A stretch of DNA of 20,171 nucleotides from Bisporella sp. PMI_857 (Eukaryota > Ascomycota > Leotiomycetes > Helotiales > Helotiaceae), in the NCBI GenBank assembly GCA_021307315.1, contig JAJSPD010000210.1:1-20171 (forward strand). The letters are read 5' to 3'. Below the pieces are notes generated by a model that was not told the DNA's origin, searched no databases, and worked only from the letters and a program-made list of their open reading frames with translations. Below are positions 9,420-19,238 of this stretch, one piece after another (positions within the stretch are counted from its first letter, which is position 1; each line of letters begins with the position of its first letter). Both the position numbers and the translations under genes were made by a program.

Positions 9420-9703
9420 AAAGTCATCATCAGCCTTATGTCTGCTGTGGCGCGCAAATTCATGCAAGGTCGCCATGCCCATCGGTACCTCCAACTGAAG
9501 CGATCACCAGCCCTGCACGTCCCAATAACTAGCACGTGATCGCTGATGGAAGTTTCTGGAAGAACGCCACACTTCAAGTCAGGCATGTGGCTGTGCAGAA
9601 TCTTGGCAGACGCACAGCTTGCAATCCACTCAACATGCCTCTGGTCAACCAACTCAACTCTACAGAATTCGCCACCTCACAAGAGTGTGGCCGGTGCGGA
9701 TCA
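9420..9703. repeat. Dispersed repeat, copy A (inverted relative to copy B)
   Basis: Three segments match the other side of the HET gene in reverse complement and in collinear order: 9420-9500 with 17600-17680 (11 mismatches in 81), 9541-9599 with 17484-17542 (5 in 59), and about 9661-9700 with 15064-15103 (3 in 40). On the minus strand a 78-residue frame (9416-9652) shares HSHxPDLKCGVLxETSIS with the matching frame in copy B, so the repeat may include a coding relic. The family is not recognised. Confidence 0.75.
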
Positions 9704-10081
9704 GCCATCCTTGCCTGCTATAGTAGTATATCCATAATCTTCTATGTGAGGCATTGAGTGAAGTACTCCATTATTGTTGAAAAGGTAGATAGAGCATGAA
9801 TTGGATACTGAGCAATGGTGGGAGCAGCGCTTCTTATATATACAAATGTGGAGTCGATGCCTGAGGTTTCAACAATTATCTCCTACTAACAAATGTTTTT
9901 ACGCCTAGTTGCAATATTCCATTACATATAAACATCAGCTCCCCTAGAACCCTCTCTATCAAAGTTATTATTACATATGAGTCACGTGTGATATACGCGC
10001 GAGAACCTCACCCTTCCCTGCATCATGCTCCCATGGAACTTAGGAATGCACATGTAATATCACATGATTTAGCGCGCTCAT

Positions 10082-10101
10082 AGCACGTATAAATACGTGC
10101 T
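10082..10101. promoter_or_regulatory. Palindrome containing a TATA box
   Basis: Perfect 9-bp inverted arms AGCACGTAT and ATACGTGCT around AA, so TATAAATA sits at the centre of a hairpin. Nearby CACGTG-like and CACATG motifs and following pyrimidine tracts look like the U3/R part of an LTR, but I could not define both ends. The rest of 9704-10534 (3' side of the HET gene) shows no gene. Confidence 0.35.
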
Positions 10102-10534
10102 CTCACTCATTATATTTTCTAGAATCAGACAGTTCTTAATGAAGCTCTTTGCACTCAAAATTTATCCACCACAACCTGCGTATCCCTGCGTGATTGTTAT
10201 TAAAATAAAACATATACTTTTTTCACCAAGGTAACAGTTACGCCAAGCTTTCGAGAGACTTCTTCGACTGTAAGGGGATATTGTCCAATAAGATTTGATA
10301 AATTAGTGAATCGTTACTTGCTTGGGTTAAGCTAACTAGAAAGAACTGACCCCTATTTTTGGAACTATTACCCTGGTGATGAAGTATGTTAGCTAGAGTT
10401 ATAGTCGCCTACTCTTAGTCATTTTTTCATGCCACAATACTATTAAATAACCACTGATATTATTTTCAAATTTCACTTGCTCTTGGCCATCTCAACGCTT
10501 AGTTTTGAGGCGAATAATAGTGAGATTTGCTAAT

Positions 10535-13500
10535 TTACGCTCCTGCTTGAAGCAGCCGCTCTACAACGGCCAAGTGACCTCTTTCTGCCGCCGCCTGCAG
10601 TGCTGTCTTCCCATATTCTGCTGCTGCTGCATTGACCTCGGCCTTCTCTTGAAGCAGCCGCTCTACAACGGCCAAGTGACCTCCTTCTGCCGCCGCCTGC
10701 AGTGCTGTCCTCCCAAAATATCCTGCTGCTGCAGCATTAACCTCGGCCTTCTCTTGAAGCAGCCGCTCTACAACGGCCAAGTGACCTCCTTCTGCCGCCG
10801 CTTGCAGTGCTGTTCTCCCACCAGATCCTGCTGCTGCTGCATTGACCTCGGCCTTCTCTTGAAGCAGCCGCTCTACAACGGCCAAGTGACCTTCTCCTGC
10901 CGCCGCCTGCAGTGCTGTCCTCCCACCAGATCCTGCTGCTGCTGCATTGACCTCGGCCTTCTCTTGAAGCAGCCGCTCTACAACGGCCAAGTGACCTCCT
11001 TCTGCCGCCGCTTGCAGTGCTGTCTTCCCAGAATATTCTGCTGCTGCTGCATTGACCTCGGCCTTCTCTTGAAGCAGCCGCTCTACAACGGCCAAGTGAC
11101 CTTCTCCTGCCGCCGCTTGCAGTGCTGTCCTCCCACCAAAATATCCTGCTGCAGCATTAACTTCGGCCTTCTCTTGAAGCAGCCGCTCTACAACGGCCAA
11201 GTGACCTCCTTCTGCTGCCGCTTGCAGTGCTGTTCTCCCATATTCTGCTGCTGCAGCATTGACCCCGGCCTTCTCTTGAAGCAGCCGCTCTACAACGGCC
11301 AAGTGACCTCCTTCTGCTGCCGCTTGCAGTGCTGTCCTCCCACCAGATCCTGCTGCTGCATTGACCTCGGCCTTCTCTTGAAGCAGCCGCTCTACAACGG
11401 CCAAGTGACCTCCTTCTGCCGCCGCTTGCAGTGCTGTCTTCCCAGAATATTCTGCTGCTGCTGCATTGACCTCGGCCTTCTCTTGAAGCAGCCGCTCTAC
11501 AACGGCCAAGTGACCTTCTCCTGCCGCCGCTTGCAGTGCTGTCCTCCCACCAGATGCTGCTGCTGCTGCATTGACTTCGGCCTTCTCTTGAAGCAGCCGC
11601 TCTACAACGGCCAAGTGACTTCCTTCTGCCGCCGCCTGCAGTGCTGTCCTCCCAGAATCTGTTGCTGCTGCAGCATTAACTTCGGCCTTCTCTTGAAGCA
11701 GCCGCTCTACAACGGCCAAGTGACCTTCTCCTGCCGCCGCTTGCAGTGCTGTCCTCCCACCAGATCCTGCTGCTGCATTGACCTCGGCCTTCTCTTGAAG
11801 CAGCCGCTCTACAACGGCCAAGTGACCTCCTTCTGCCGCCGCTTGCAGTGCTGTTCTCCCATATTCTGCTGCTGCAGCATTGACCCCGGCCTTCTCTTGA
11901 AGCAGCCGCTCTACAACGGTCAAGTGACCTCCTTCTGCTGCCGCTTGCAGTGCTGTCCTCCCACCAGATCCTGCTGCTGCATTGACCTCGGCCTTCTCTT
12001 GAAGCAGCCGCTCTACAACGGCCAAGTGACCTCCTTCTGCCGCCGCTTGCAGTGCTGTCTTCCCAGAATATTCTGCTGCTGCTGCATTGACCTCGGCCTT
12101 CTCTTGAAGCAGCCGCTCTACAACGGCCAAGTGACCTTCTCCTGCCGCCGCTTGCAGTGCTGTCCTCCCAGAATCTCCTGCTGCTGCATTGACTTCGGCC
12201 TTCTCTTGAAGCAGCCGCTCTACAACAGCCAAGTGACCTCCTTCTGCTGCCGCTTGCAGTGCTGTCCTCCCACCAGAATATTCTGCTGCTGCAGCATTGA
12301 CCTCGGCCTTCTTTTGGAGCAGCCGCTCTACAACGGCCAAGTAACCTCCTTCTGCCGCCGCCTGCAGTGCTGTCCTCCCATGTTTTGCTGCTGCTGCATT
12401 GACTTCGGCCTTCTCTTGAAGCAGCCGCTCTACAACGGCCAAGTGACCTTCTCCTGCCGCCGCCTGCAGTGCTGTCCTCCCAGAATCTCCTGCTGCTGCA
12501 TTGACCTCGGCCTTCTCTTGAAGCAGCCGCCCTACAACGGCCAAGTGACCTCCTTCTGCCGCCGCTTGCAGTGTTGTCCTCCCAGCAGATCCTGCTGCTG
12601 CTGCATTGACCTCGGCCTTCTCTTGAAGCAGCCGCTCTACAACGGCTAGGTAGCCCCCCTTTGCTGCCCACCACAGCGGCGTGGTTCCGTCCTCGTGCTT
12701 GGAGTCAATGTTGACCTTGCCTGTACCGAGTAGCAGCTTGACCATAGTGTCGTGCCCTCCCTTCGCTGCCCACCATAGCGGCGTAGTTCCGTCCTTGTGC
12801 TCGAAGTCAACGTCGACCTCGCCCGTCTCGAGCAGGTGCTTGACCATAGCCTGGTGCCCACCCACGGCCGCTATCTCATACCCCTCTATTGCTTCTTGGA
12901 TCTTCTTTTGTGCTTTTTCACACTCTGCTAAGTCTTCTAATATTATTGCAACTTTCCATGTTCTGGTAGCTTTTCCCAAGTGGCTTTCAAACCCTATCTT
13001 GGAATGTTCCGACGCCCAATGCTTTATCTGGAGCAAGGTCTCGTGTTCTAGATCTTGAACCTCCCTCGGGGGCTTTTCCCAGTCCCAGATAAGCAAGATG
13101 TTGCGGGAAAAGGTCTTTATCGATTGCGAAAGTTCGAGTATTTTGTCTAGAGGCGTGGCTACAATCATGATAATATCAAAATGATCATCATGTAATCTGA
13201 TGATCGTAGGCTTTGACGCTCCTTGAAGAAGGCAGACGAGGTCGCCGTTCCGAATAGAGTTTGCCGAGGTGTGGAGAGTCCAATGAGCGCGCCATCCTTC
13301 CTTGTATCCCAATTGCCTTGATGTGCTGTTAAAAATGACATCTGCACTCTGGCTGTCACCCCAAGCAATATCGCTCTGCACGAGGGATACCTTGCCAAGG
13401 ATACAACCCTTACTCTTAATTAGTGCGATCTGCTTGTAGCCCGAAGTCTCTACAGATATCTTGTTATAGAGGAGGAACTTGATAAAATCCCGGAAGAGCT

Positions 13501-14446
13501 CCTCCCAAGGAACTCCGTAGTTAGGTGACAGGCTGGCTTTACTGAGATCATCAGAGCTCATGCCAAGTAAGGCAAATACCTTGTCGTGGAGCTCGGTAGC
13601 CTCATGAGCATGGTACATATCTATCAGCTCGCCTAGTGGGCATATATCTAAGGAAGACCTATCGGACCCACTCATTGCGTAGCCAGGCCGGAAGATCGCC
13701 CCCCTAATCAGGTAGGTCACTGAACGGATCAGACTCTGCAAGTCTAGATCAGCGTTATAGAAATTTAGTGAACCCACGCCTAAGCAAAAGGCGTATCCGT
13801 CAATCTCCGCAGAACCACACATGATAAGGACATGTCGAGCGGCGGCAACTTCCTGAAGCACCTAGATTAGTTTATTAGTAAATTTTACAGATATTCTTAA
13901 ATGTTCCCTCACCCAAATGCGCCGAAACCACGGGCGTTGAAGAAGTGCAAGAACTGCTTTGTGGATCATTTCGGGACTTGAAGAATTGGAAGACTTTTTG
14001 CCGCCTCCAGCAACGCGTATCTCTTCGAGCGCTTGGTCGCTATTGTCTGCCCCCTCTCCAAGCCAAACAACCACACGGTTTGCTTGAGCGTAGATTTTCG
14101 CCATAAACCGAATCTGGTACTCTTTCTCTAGTATATCGCTTTGATTTATACAAATAGCATCTACCCATAATATTCGTTCAATAGAGCGATGTCGTAGACG
14201 TGATAGCGCCCCGTATAGATTTTGCCTGACAAGTAGTTTATGCCCGCTGATGGAGATAGACTTAAGGTTGACACAATCACCCCATGCGTAGGATAAAGCG
14301 TCATAAGGATGCGTTCCTCTGCCCGAATCCTGTAGATTATAGTTGAAGAGCTGGCATTGAATAGGCGCGTTTCCGCTTTCATGGGGGAGCAGGCGAAGCA
14401 AGCGGATCCTATCCTGACCTGGCGAAAGAGGTTGATAACAAGACAT
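10535..14446 (-). CDS. HET-domain/ankyrin-repeat protein (heterokaryon incompatibility type)
   Basis: Two exons on the minus strand, 14446-13913 (178 codons) and 13861-10535 (1108 codons plus TAA), give about 1286 residues. The ATG at 14446 is preferred because YQPLSPGQDRIRLLRLLP is the usual HET start. The HET domain spans about residues 47-190, with PYDALSYAWGD (47-57), LWVDAICINQSD (93-104), RVVVWLG (124-130) and RPWFRRIW, joined by the splice to VLQEVAAAR. A linker follows with the family-typical EATELHDKVFALLGM. No P-loop or NACHT/NB-ARC motif is seen between HET and the repeats. From about residue 505 to the end are ankyrin repeats: two divergent ones, then about 21 nearly identical units. 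HET proteins trigger cell death upon non-self recognition between fungal strains, and here the ankyrin array is the likely sensing surface. The gene is intact and not RIP-damaged, unlike its surroundings. The ligand is unknown. Confidence 0.9.
10538..12645 (-). repeat. Tandem array of about 21 near-identical ankyrin-coding units
   Basis: Units of 34-36 codons (about 102-108 bp) share the core HLAVVERLLQEKAEVNAAA and RTALQAAAEGG. Differences concentrate between NAAA and R/K-TALQ, the ankyrin hairpin tip (for example GSGG, EYSGK, EYG, GDSG, GYFGG, AKHG). A second alternation is EGG versus GEG in the helix-turn. A block at 11221-11548 is repeated at 11842-12169, offset 621 bp or six units, with one mismatch noted (GGCC to GGTC). 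The DNA-level similarity implies recent expansion and unequal exchange. The last unit is cut short after RLLQAGA. Confidence 0.9.
13862..13912 (-). other. Intron of the HET-ankyrin gene (51 bp)
   Basis: Reads GTGAGG...CTAG on the minus strand, with a branch-like TACTAAT about 12 bases before the acceptor. Removing it joins RPWFRRIW directly to VLQEVAAAR, an uninterrupted HET motif, and exon 1 is then exactly 178 codons. Length and signals fit filamentous ascomycete introns. Confidence 0.85.
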
Positions 14447-14709
14447 AGCATAGCCCCTCGTGCTTCGAATTTCGATCTGTATTATCGTAAGATAGTCCTA
14501 ACGGGAAGTACAATACAATAAACGTAATATTGATTGTTATTCGACCGCTGTTGCGTTGCGTTGTCTTTAGGTGACTATAGTACGATTACTATAGAGGTTT
14601 AAATGGCAAAAGGGCCTCTACGTACGGCTGGCAATACGGGCCCGTGGAGCTGAGCATACAGTGCATGCACAGCTGAGCCTTTGACTTGCAGAGCTGTAGC
14701 TGTGGCGGG

Positions 14710-14997
14710 CTAGGGGGTTTGGAAATGCGAGAAGATGAGAAGGAAAAGGAGAATGGAATGAGAAGGGGATAATACCGCGATTAATCCAGCCTTACGGGCT
14801 AAATCATGGTGGGATATTAGGCACCAATGTTGCAAAGCTGCAGCCACGGCTACCACATCAACTTGCATTTGTGGGCTCTGATCGGATCCATCGAACTCCA
14901 ACAGAACGAAATGATCGCCTACACCGAAGCCGAAGCTTATCTTAATCATAAATATAGTGCCGTTATTTAGCGCAAAGAATAAGAGCTTGATAGACAT
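14710..14997 (-). CDS. Possible small hypothetical protein, 95 residues
   Basis: An open frame of 95 residues starting ATG at 14997, upstream of and in the same direction as the HET gene. The N-terminal part looks hydrophobic and the middle (VLLEFDGSDQSPQMQVDVV) protein-like, but there is no recognised domain or promoter evidence. It may be chance or a gene relic. The rest of 14447-15063 holds the HET promoter region and nothing else I recognise. Confidence 0.2.
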   Translation of the reverse strand: MSIKLLFFALNNGTIFMIKISFGFGVGDHFVLLEFDGSDQSPQMQVDVVAVAAALQHWCLISHHDLARKAGLIAVLSPSHSILLFLLIFSHFQTP

Positions 14998-15063
14998 GGC
15001 CTGTGGAATGTGTTGTGGCTGGTACCCGAAGCAAGCGGGTAAGCTGGCAGGGAGGGCGGCTGG

Positions 15064-15147
15064 CCCGCACCTGCCACACCCTTGTGAGGTGGCGAATTCT
15101 GTAGGTATTCTCAGAGAGTTGAGTTAGTTGAGCTACAGTAGAGGTAT
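15064..15147. repeat. Dispersed repeat, copy B, first part
   Basis: Reverse complement of about 9661-9700 (3 mismatches in 40) followed by a looser match to about 9640-9660 (GAGTTGAGTTAGTTGA). The match ends near 15147, where a putative terminal inverted repeat of an inserted element begins, and the rest of the repeat resumes near 17470. Confidence 0.65.
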
Positions 15148-15719
15148 GCCTTCGAAATGAGCTGATAAGCTCAGAGAGAAGGTTATTCGAAAAGAGAGAG
15201 AGGGCGGGACTTTCGGCTTTTTATTATTCCGGTCGGCCTGATTCTTAATCCGTTCCGAAGTTATGTCAGCAGCTTTTTTCGATCACGTGCGTTGTTTCCT
15301 TTTTCACACTGTGTTTCTGTTTTGTAACATTGTCCAGGTACTCCAAACGAGCTTTGCTCCAGAAGATAGTATTGTACCTCCTTTTTGTTGGTTAAACTCC
15401 TTTGATTCTCCGCTTCTTACAGCTTTCCACTTTACTTATTCTTCGTGTTTATACTACTCTTTGCTATGCCTTTTTCTCGGTGTTCTAAGCAGGACAATAA
15501 ATCCATTCTAAACAGTAGCAAAAAAAGCTTTGACGGGCAGGAGTTAATGGCTAAAAAGAAGGATTTGCGACTTTCTAACATAGGCCAACTAATAATGCTA
15601 CTACCTATTAGCTTCTCACATTCTCTTTCTATTTTCCAAGTCTGTCACGGTACCGACCCTGGTCGAGCACGTGACCTACTGCCGAGCCGCTAGGGCTCCC
15701 TTGTGTATATATAGCTTGC

Positions 15720-16355
15720 GAGCGTATTAGCACAGCTCCGTACAGGAATGGCACGACTGAACGGATATCTTCACCGGATTGGAGCAGCGGAATCTGACCA
15801 ATGTGCCTGCGGACAGGCAACAGAAACTGTCAAGCACTTCCTTTTCCGATGCACGAGATGGGACGCATACCGAACGCAAATGCTAGCACAGACAGACACT
15901 AGAAGAGGCAACCTCTCCTTCTACCTGGGAGGGAAAGCTCCATCTGACCCGGAGAAATGGACACCAAATATAGACGCGGTTCGAGCAACGATCAAGTTTG
16001 CCATAGCCACAAGACGACTGGACATGGAAGTAGAGCAGGCAACTAACTCCCTACAATAGGAACTCCCATTTCTTTCTTTTATTCCGACTAACCCTTTATC
16101 ACCCTCGTGTCCCCAGCAGGTCTCGCTTCAGTCGCCGACAATAGGACATTGAACACTTGGAGGAATGAACTTCAAGTTAACTTGCTACTAACTACGCACG
16201 AGACCACGTTGAATATGTGTTACTGAAATTGGAAAATGTAAATAGAAGCAGTTCTGTATGGGCTTCAGGAGGCATTAGAAACACCGAAGGAAGTGTATTA
16301 TGTAATATAGAATAAGGCCCTTTAGGCTTAGCCGGGCGCAATAAACTACTACTAC
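15720..16355 (+). mobile_element. 5'-truncated LINE inserted in the solo LTR
   Basis: A 636-bp insertion flanked by a perfect 14-bp target duplication TATATATAGCTTGC (15706-15719 and 16356-16369). It starts inside the ORF2 C-terminus and ends in GCGCAATAAACTACTACTAC, a simple ACT-type tail. A small hairpin-forming stretch (GGCTTAGCC, 16325-16333) precedes the tail. The target is the TATA region of the LTR. It is a different family from the LINE at 6437-9155, judging by protein and tail. Confidence 0.85.
15721..16059 (+). pseudogene. LINE ORF2 C-terminal fragment, open
   Basis: In frame from the first codon of the insertion (SVLAQLRTGMARLNGYLHRI) to TAG at 16057-16059, about 112 residues with no stop or frameshift. 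It contains CACGQATETVKHFLFRC, the C-x-C-x8-H-x4-C zinc motif with the same spacing as the other LINE. Reverse transcriptase and RNase H are absent because of the 5' truncation, so the fragment is non-functional, but its open frame indicates a young or RIP-spared copy. Confidence 0.8.
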
Positions 16356-17064
16356 TATATATAGCTTGCTCTCCTCGAGCTCCTCTTCCTTCCTCACCTA
16401 TAGATTCTCGTATGATACCACCGTTGCCCTCTGTATCTGTAGATCCACAGCGCGTGTCGTGACAAAGCCAATAGTTCTAGGTAAAAAAGCGATCTCTAAA
16501 AACCCTAAAAGTGTTGATTCGTCGGCGGGATAGAAATTTCACGGTTACAAATCCTTTACGTGTTAAAATAGCCGAGTCAGACATCACTCCCTTTTGTTTA
16601 CTCCCAGAAACGCATTCCTTTCTACCTTTAACAGGACGACCATGGACAACGACCAAAACAGCAATAGTACAAATGCCTTTCGCTTCGCCGCTAATAACAA
16701 AGTCGCTGTTTAAGTCTGGTTCGGCAGCTACGTCTTCACAAACAAGCCTCGGAAAACCGTGTCTAGTTCGACCTTTCGCTTATTGAAGTTATAAAGTTGT
16801 AGCCGGTGCTTTTGGCTTCTCGAGCCTGAACAACAGCCTGTTTACCAAACGAAGGCGCATATTGTAAAAAAGTTATGTCTTTGTAACAGATAAAAGGCAG
16901 CAGGAAAGACTGCAAAATAACAGATGAGAATACGCGACTAGAGATGTAGTTGTAATCGTGATGAATTGATATTAGAAGTATGCTTGTAAGTCTAACATGG
17001 AAAGAAAAAATCAAGCTTGCTTTCTTCAGAAAGCTCTAGCTGTTCCTTATATCTTTTAACTGTG

Positions 17065-17139
17065 CTGTAGCTGGGAGCCTGTAGCTGTTGTAGCTGTGAG
17101 CCCGTGGCTGTTGTAAGCCTGTGGCTGCTGTTAGGCTGT
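17065..17139. repeat. Imperfect short tandem repeat
   Basis: Repeated GCCTGTGGCTGTTGTA-like units (AGCCTGTAGCTGTTGTAGCTG, then AGCCCGTGGCTGTTGTA, then AGCCTGTGGCTGCTGTTAG), followed at 17163-17190 by two copies of CTCTGGCTGTTACA. Confidence 0.6.
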
Positions 17140-17469
17140 CACGACGGCCATTTTTAACCGACTCTGGCTGTTACACTCTGGCTGTTACAGTCTTCTCTCA
17201 GCACTTAATTATATACCAGCTATTTCTTTTACAATTTTGCAGTTCACTGTTCACATTATTCTATTTGCTGTTTCTAGTGATTTTCATCACGTGTTCGTCT
17301 AGGCTGACACTATTGTTTGTACGCTATACCTGAAAACTTGGTGAACTTCATCCACTTTGCACTTACAAACTGCTTATTCTAACGTTTCTTAATTAAAATT
17401 TCACTACTCTGATCAATTTCGAAGGCTTTGTGTGAGCCGCAGGCTGGCACCCGTGTGCCCAAGACTGAG

Positions 17470-17680
17470 TTGGATTGCGGGACTCTGCACAGCCACAAGC
17501 CTGACCTAAAGTGTGGCGTTCTTCTAGAAACTTCCATTAGCGGTCACGTGCGGGCCACAAAGACATGCGGCAGTTTTGCACTAGCCGGGTTTGGTGATGC
17601 TTCAGTTGGAGGTACCGATCGGCCTGGCGAACTGGTATGAATTTGCACGCCACAGCAGACACAAGGTTGATAACGATTTT
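17470..17680. repeat. Dispersed repeat, copy B, second part
   Basis: Reverse complement of 9420-9640. The best blocks are 17484-17542 and 17600-17680. A short deletion relative to copy A lies near 17480. Several differences are C/T or G/A transitions, as RIP would give. The frame 17428-17640 keeps the HSHxPDLKCGVLxETSIS peptide. Confidence 0.75.
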
Positions 17681-19042
17681 CCACTATTGCTATAGGACTT
17701 TGAGGGTCGTATATAGGCCTTTTATAAGTTCCTATAATGGTATAGGCTTAATAGTAGTGCTGTGTTGAAGAAATTTTATTGTACTACGAAAGGAGACTCT
17801 CTGCAAAATAGGCACGAACGCAACAATGCAAATGTAATTTTCTAGGTAGGAGGGATCAAAACATTCAGGGGTGGCTATAGAATACGACTTATAAAGAAAT
17901 AAAAGAAAGATCGATGTGTGCACGGAGTCTGAATTACCTGAAGTCAAAGTAGCCCTCTTTTTCTCGGCACGGTGGGCTAGTAGGTTTCTACTGGTAAATT
18001 GGCAGTTTTTTGTTTTTGTTCTTCCGGATTCATAGGTTGTCCTAGCCCCGCCGTAACCGAAATGGGTGCAATCTGATAATTCCAACACATGACTATTTTC
18101 ACTTGGCTGATGGTAAAGCATCATCGAATACTAGGGATCTCGGTTGCGCAAAACCCGCGATAGACCGAAAAGCTTGCTTTCACTATTATGACTAAGCTGC
18201 AATATAACTAATCTACCTGTAACTCAGACTTCTTTAGTTACATGTATATCCGTGACAAATGACATAGAAAAGAAATCAACTCCACCACATCCATCTCACC
18301 TTTTATACGCACTTGCTTCGAGTACTAAAGTAATAGAGGTTCACGATTAGTTAGATCGAGCTCTTACTTTTAGGAATTTGCGCTATATGTCGTTGCATTA
18401 CGTGACTCGCTTCGAGGGTGAATATCAACTTGCGTAGCCAGCGATTAAATATCGACTTCATTATAACTCCTTTTTCATCCTTTTCCAACCTACGACCTTA
18501 CAACAACAATAAAACGACTTTCAGAGATCTCGATTTTTCTCAGAAAGTATCTCGAGGATCTAATCAATCCTCTATTCGATTCCCAGTTCCTTAGATTTGC
18601 TCGCGAGAACCAAATGCTAACTGTTCACCTTCAGATCTATTCCCGCCCTTACACCGAACCCTTTATACGAATTCCTCATACGAACCCCTCGTGCCTCGAA
18701 CTCCATGCTTCGACTGTATTGAATGTAATAGAAGCAAAAAATAGGCATTCAGCATTCAGCATGAGAGAATTGAAGAGTATGTAAAAGTATTTCTCCTTTG
18801 TAACGCTTTCAATACATTGACGTTGCGTAGATCGATCTCCTGATCGGCTTTCGTCTTCACCTTTGAATCATGACCTCTTTCCGAACCATCTTCAAAGCTC
18901 CTTCAACTTCACAATCCTTTCTCGATTTCACAACTCCATAGCTGTTAATATAAAGCAGAGCTAAGTCGTTCTTTGTTTCTCAATCATATTGCTAACTGCT
19001 AGAATCAAGAACAGCTCCGTTTCTTTCCGAATATCATGCAAG
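17681..19042. other. Unrecognised intergenic stretch
   Basis: No gene, RNA or element I can support. A 130-codon minus-strand frame (17732-18124) has no domain and spans repeat-like sequence. A stray minisatellite piece lies at 17985-18000. Confidence 0.4.
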
Positions 19043-19238
19043 TTGGTGGATAAGGTGAAGCTGTAGCGCTAGCAAGCAAGGCTGCGCCAGCAAGGCTGCA
19101 ACGCAAGAACTATAAGTAGGCCGGATCCTCCTTCTTGATCCTTTTTCTTGATCTTTTTTCTTGATTTTCTTTTTTCATCTCCCTTCTTGATCTTTATTGC
19201 TAACTGTTGCTTATAGTTTCTCTCTTTAACTCTCAACA
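19043..19238 (+). mobile_element. Possible old Copia-like solo LTR
   Basis: Begins GTTGGTGGATAAGG (the expected leading T is A) and ends CTCTCAACA, the usual TGTTG...CAACA pattern. A TATA-like CTATAAGTAGG lies near 19110, followed by five TTCTTGATC-type pyrimidine-rich repeats (19131-19197). No target-site duplication was found. Confidence 0.4.

Larger units (their letters stand above)
15643..16464 (+). mobile_element. Solo LTR interrupted by a LINE
   Basis: Starts TGTCACGG and ends CGTGACA (7-bp inverted ends TGTCACG/CGTGACA). Flanking 5-mers AAGTC (15638-15642) and AAGCC (16465-16469) are a target duplication with one transition. Removing the nested LINE and one copy of its 14-bp target repeat leaves a 172-bp LTR with a TATA region (TATATATAG). 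It shares its TGTCACGG start with the LTR at 23-309 but is otherwise different, so it probably belongs to a related but distinct family. Confidence 0.75.
15148..17426. mobile_element. Putative inserted element with 11-bp terminal inverted repeats
   Basis: GCCTTCGAAAT at 15148-15158 and its exact reverse complement at 17416-17426 sit at the ends of the sequence that splits copy B. Removing the nested LTR and LINE (15643-16469) leaves about 1450 bp of degraded, A+T-rich sequence. It has short open stretches, such as 15445-15640 and a 23-codon frame from ATG 16642 that ends at TAA and reads on to 16797, but no recognisable transposase. No clear target duplication is visible, and about 40 bp right of 17426 do not match copy A. 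It could be a DNA transposon or MITE relic, or the inverted repeat could be chance. Confidence 0.35.

Noticed and set aside
10538..12645. CRISPR-like regular repeats
   Set aside because: The repeats are protein-coding ankyrin units of about 102-108 bp without unique spacers, in a eukaryotic genome.
10505..12649. 714-codon plus-strand open frame rich in Cys/Leu repeats
   Set aside because: It is the antisense shadow of the ankyrin-coding repeats. Repeat periodicity keeps several frames open, and only the minus frame has a known domain and joins to the HET exon.
11676..12674. 332-codon minus-strand Arg/Ser-rich frame
   Set aside because: A second frame of the same tandem repeats; low-complexity by-product.
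12880..13850. NACHT or NB-ARC domain between HET and ankyrin repeats
   Set aside because: No Walker A (GxxxxGK[ST]) or Walker B pattern is visible in this segment.
17732..18124. 130-codon minus-strand frame
   Set aside because: No domain, no promoter, and it includes a stray minisatellite fragment; likely chance.
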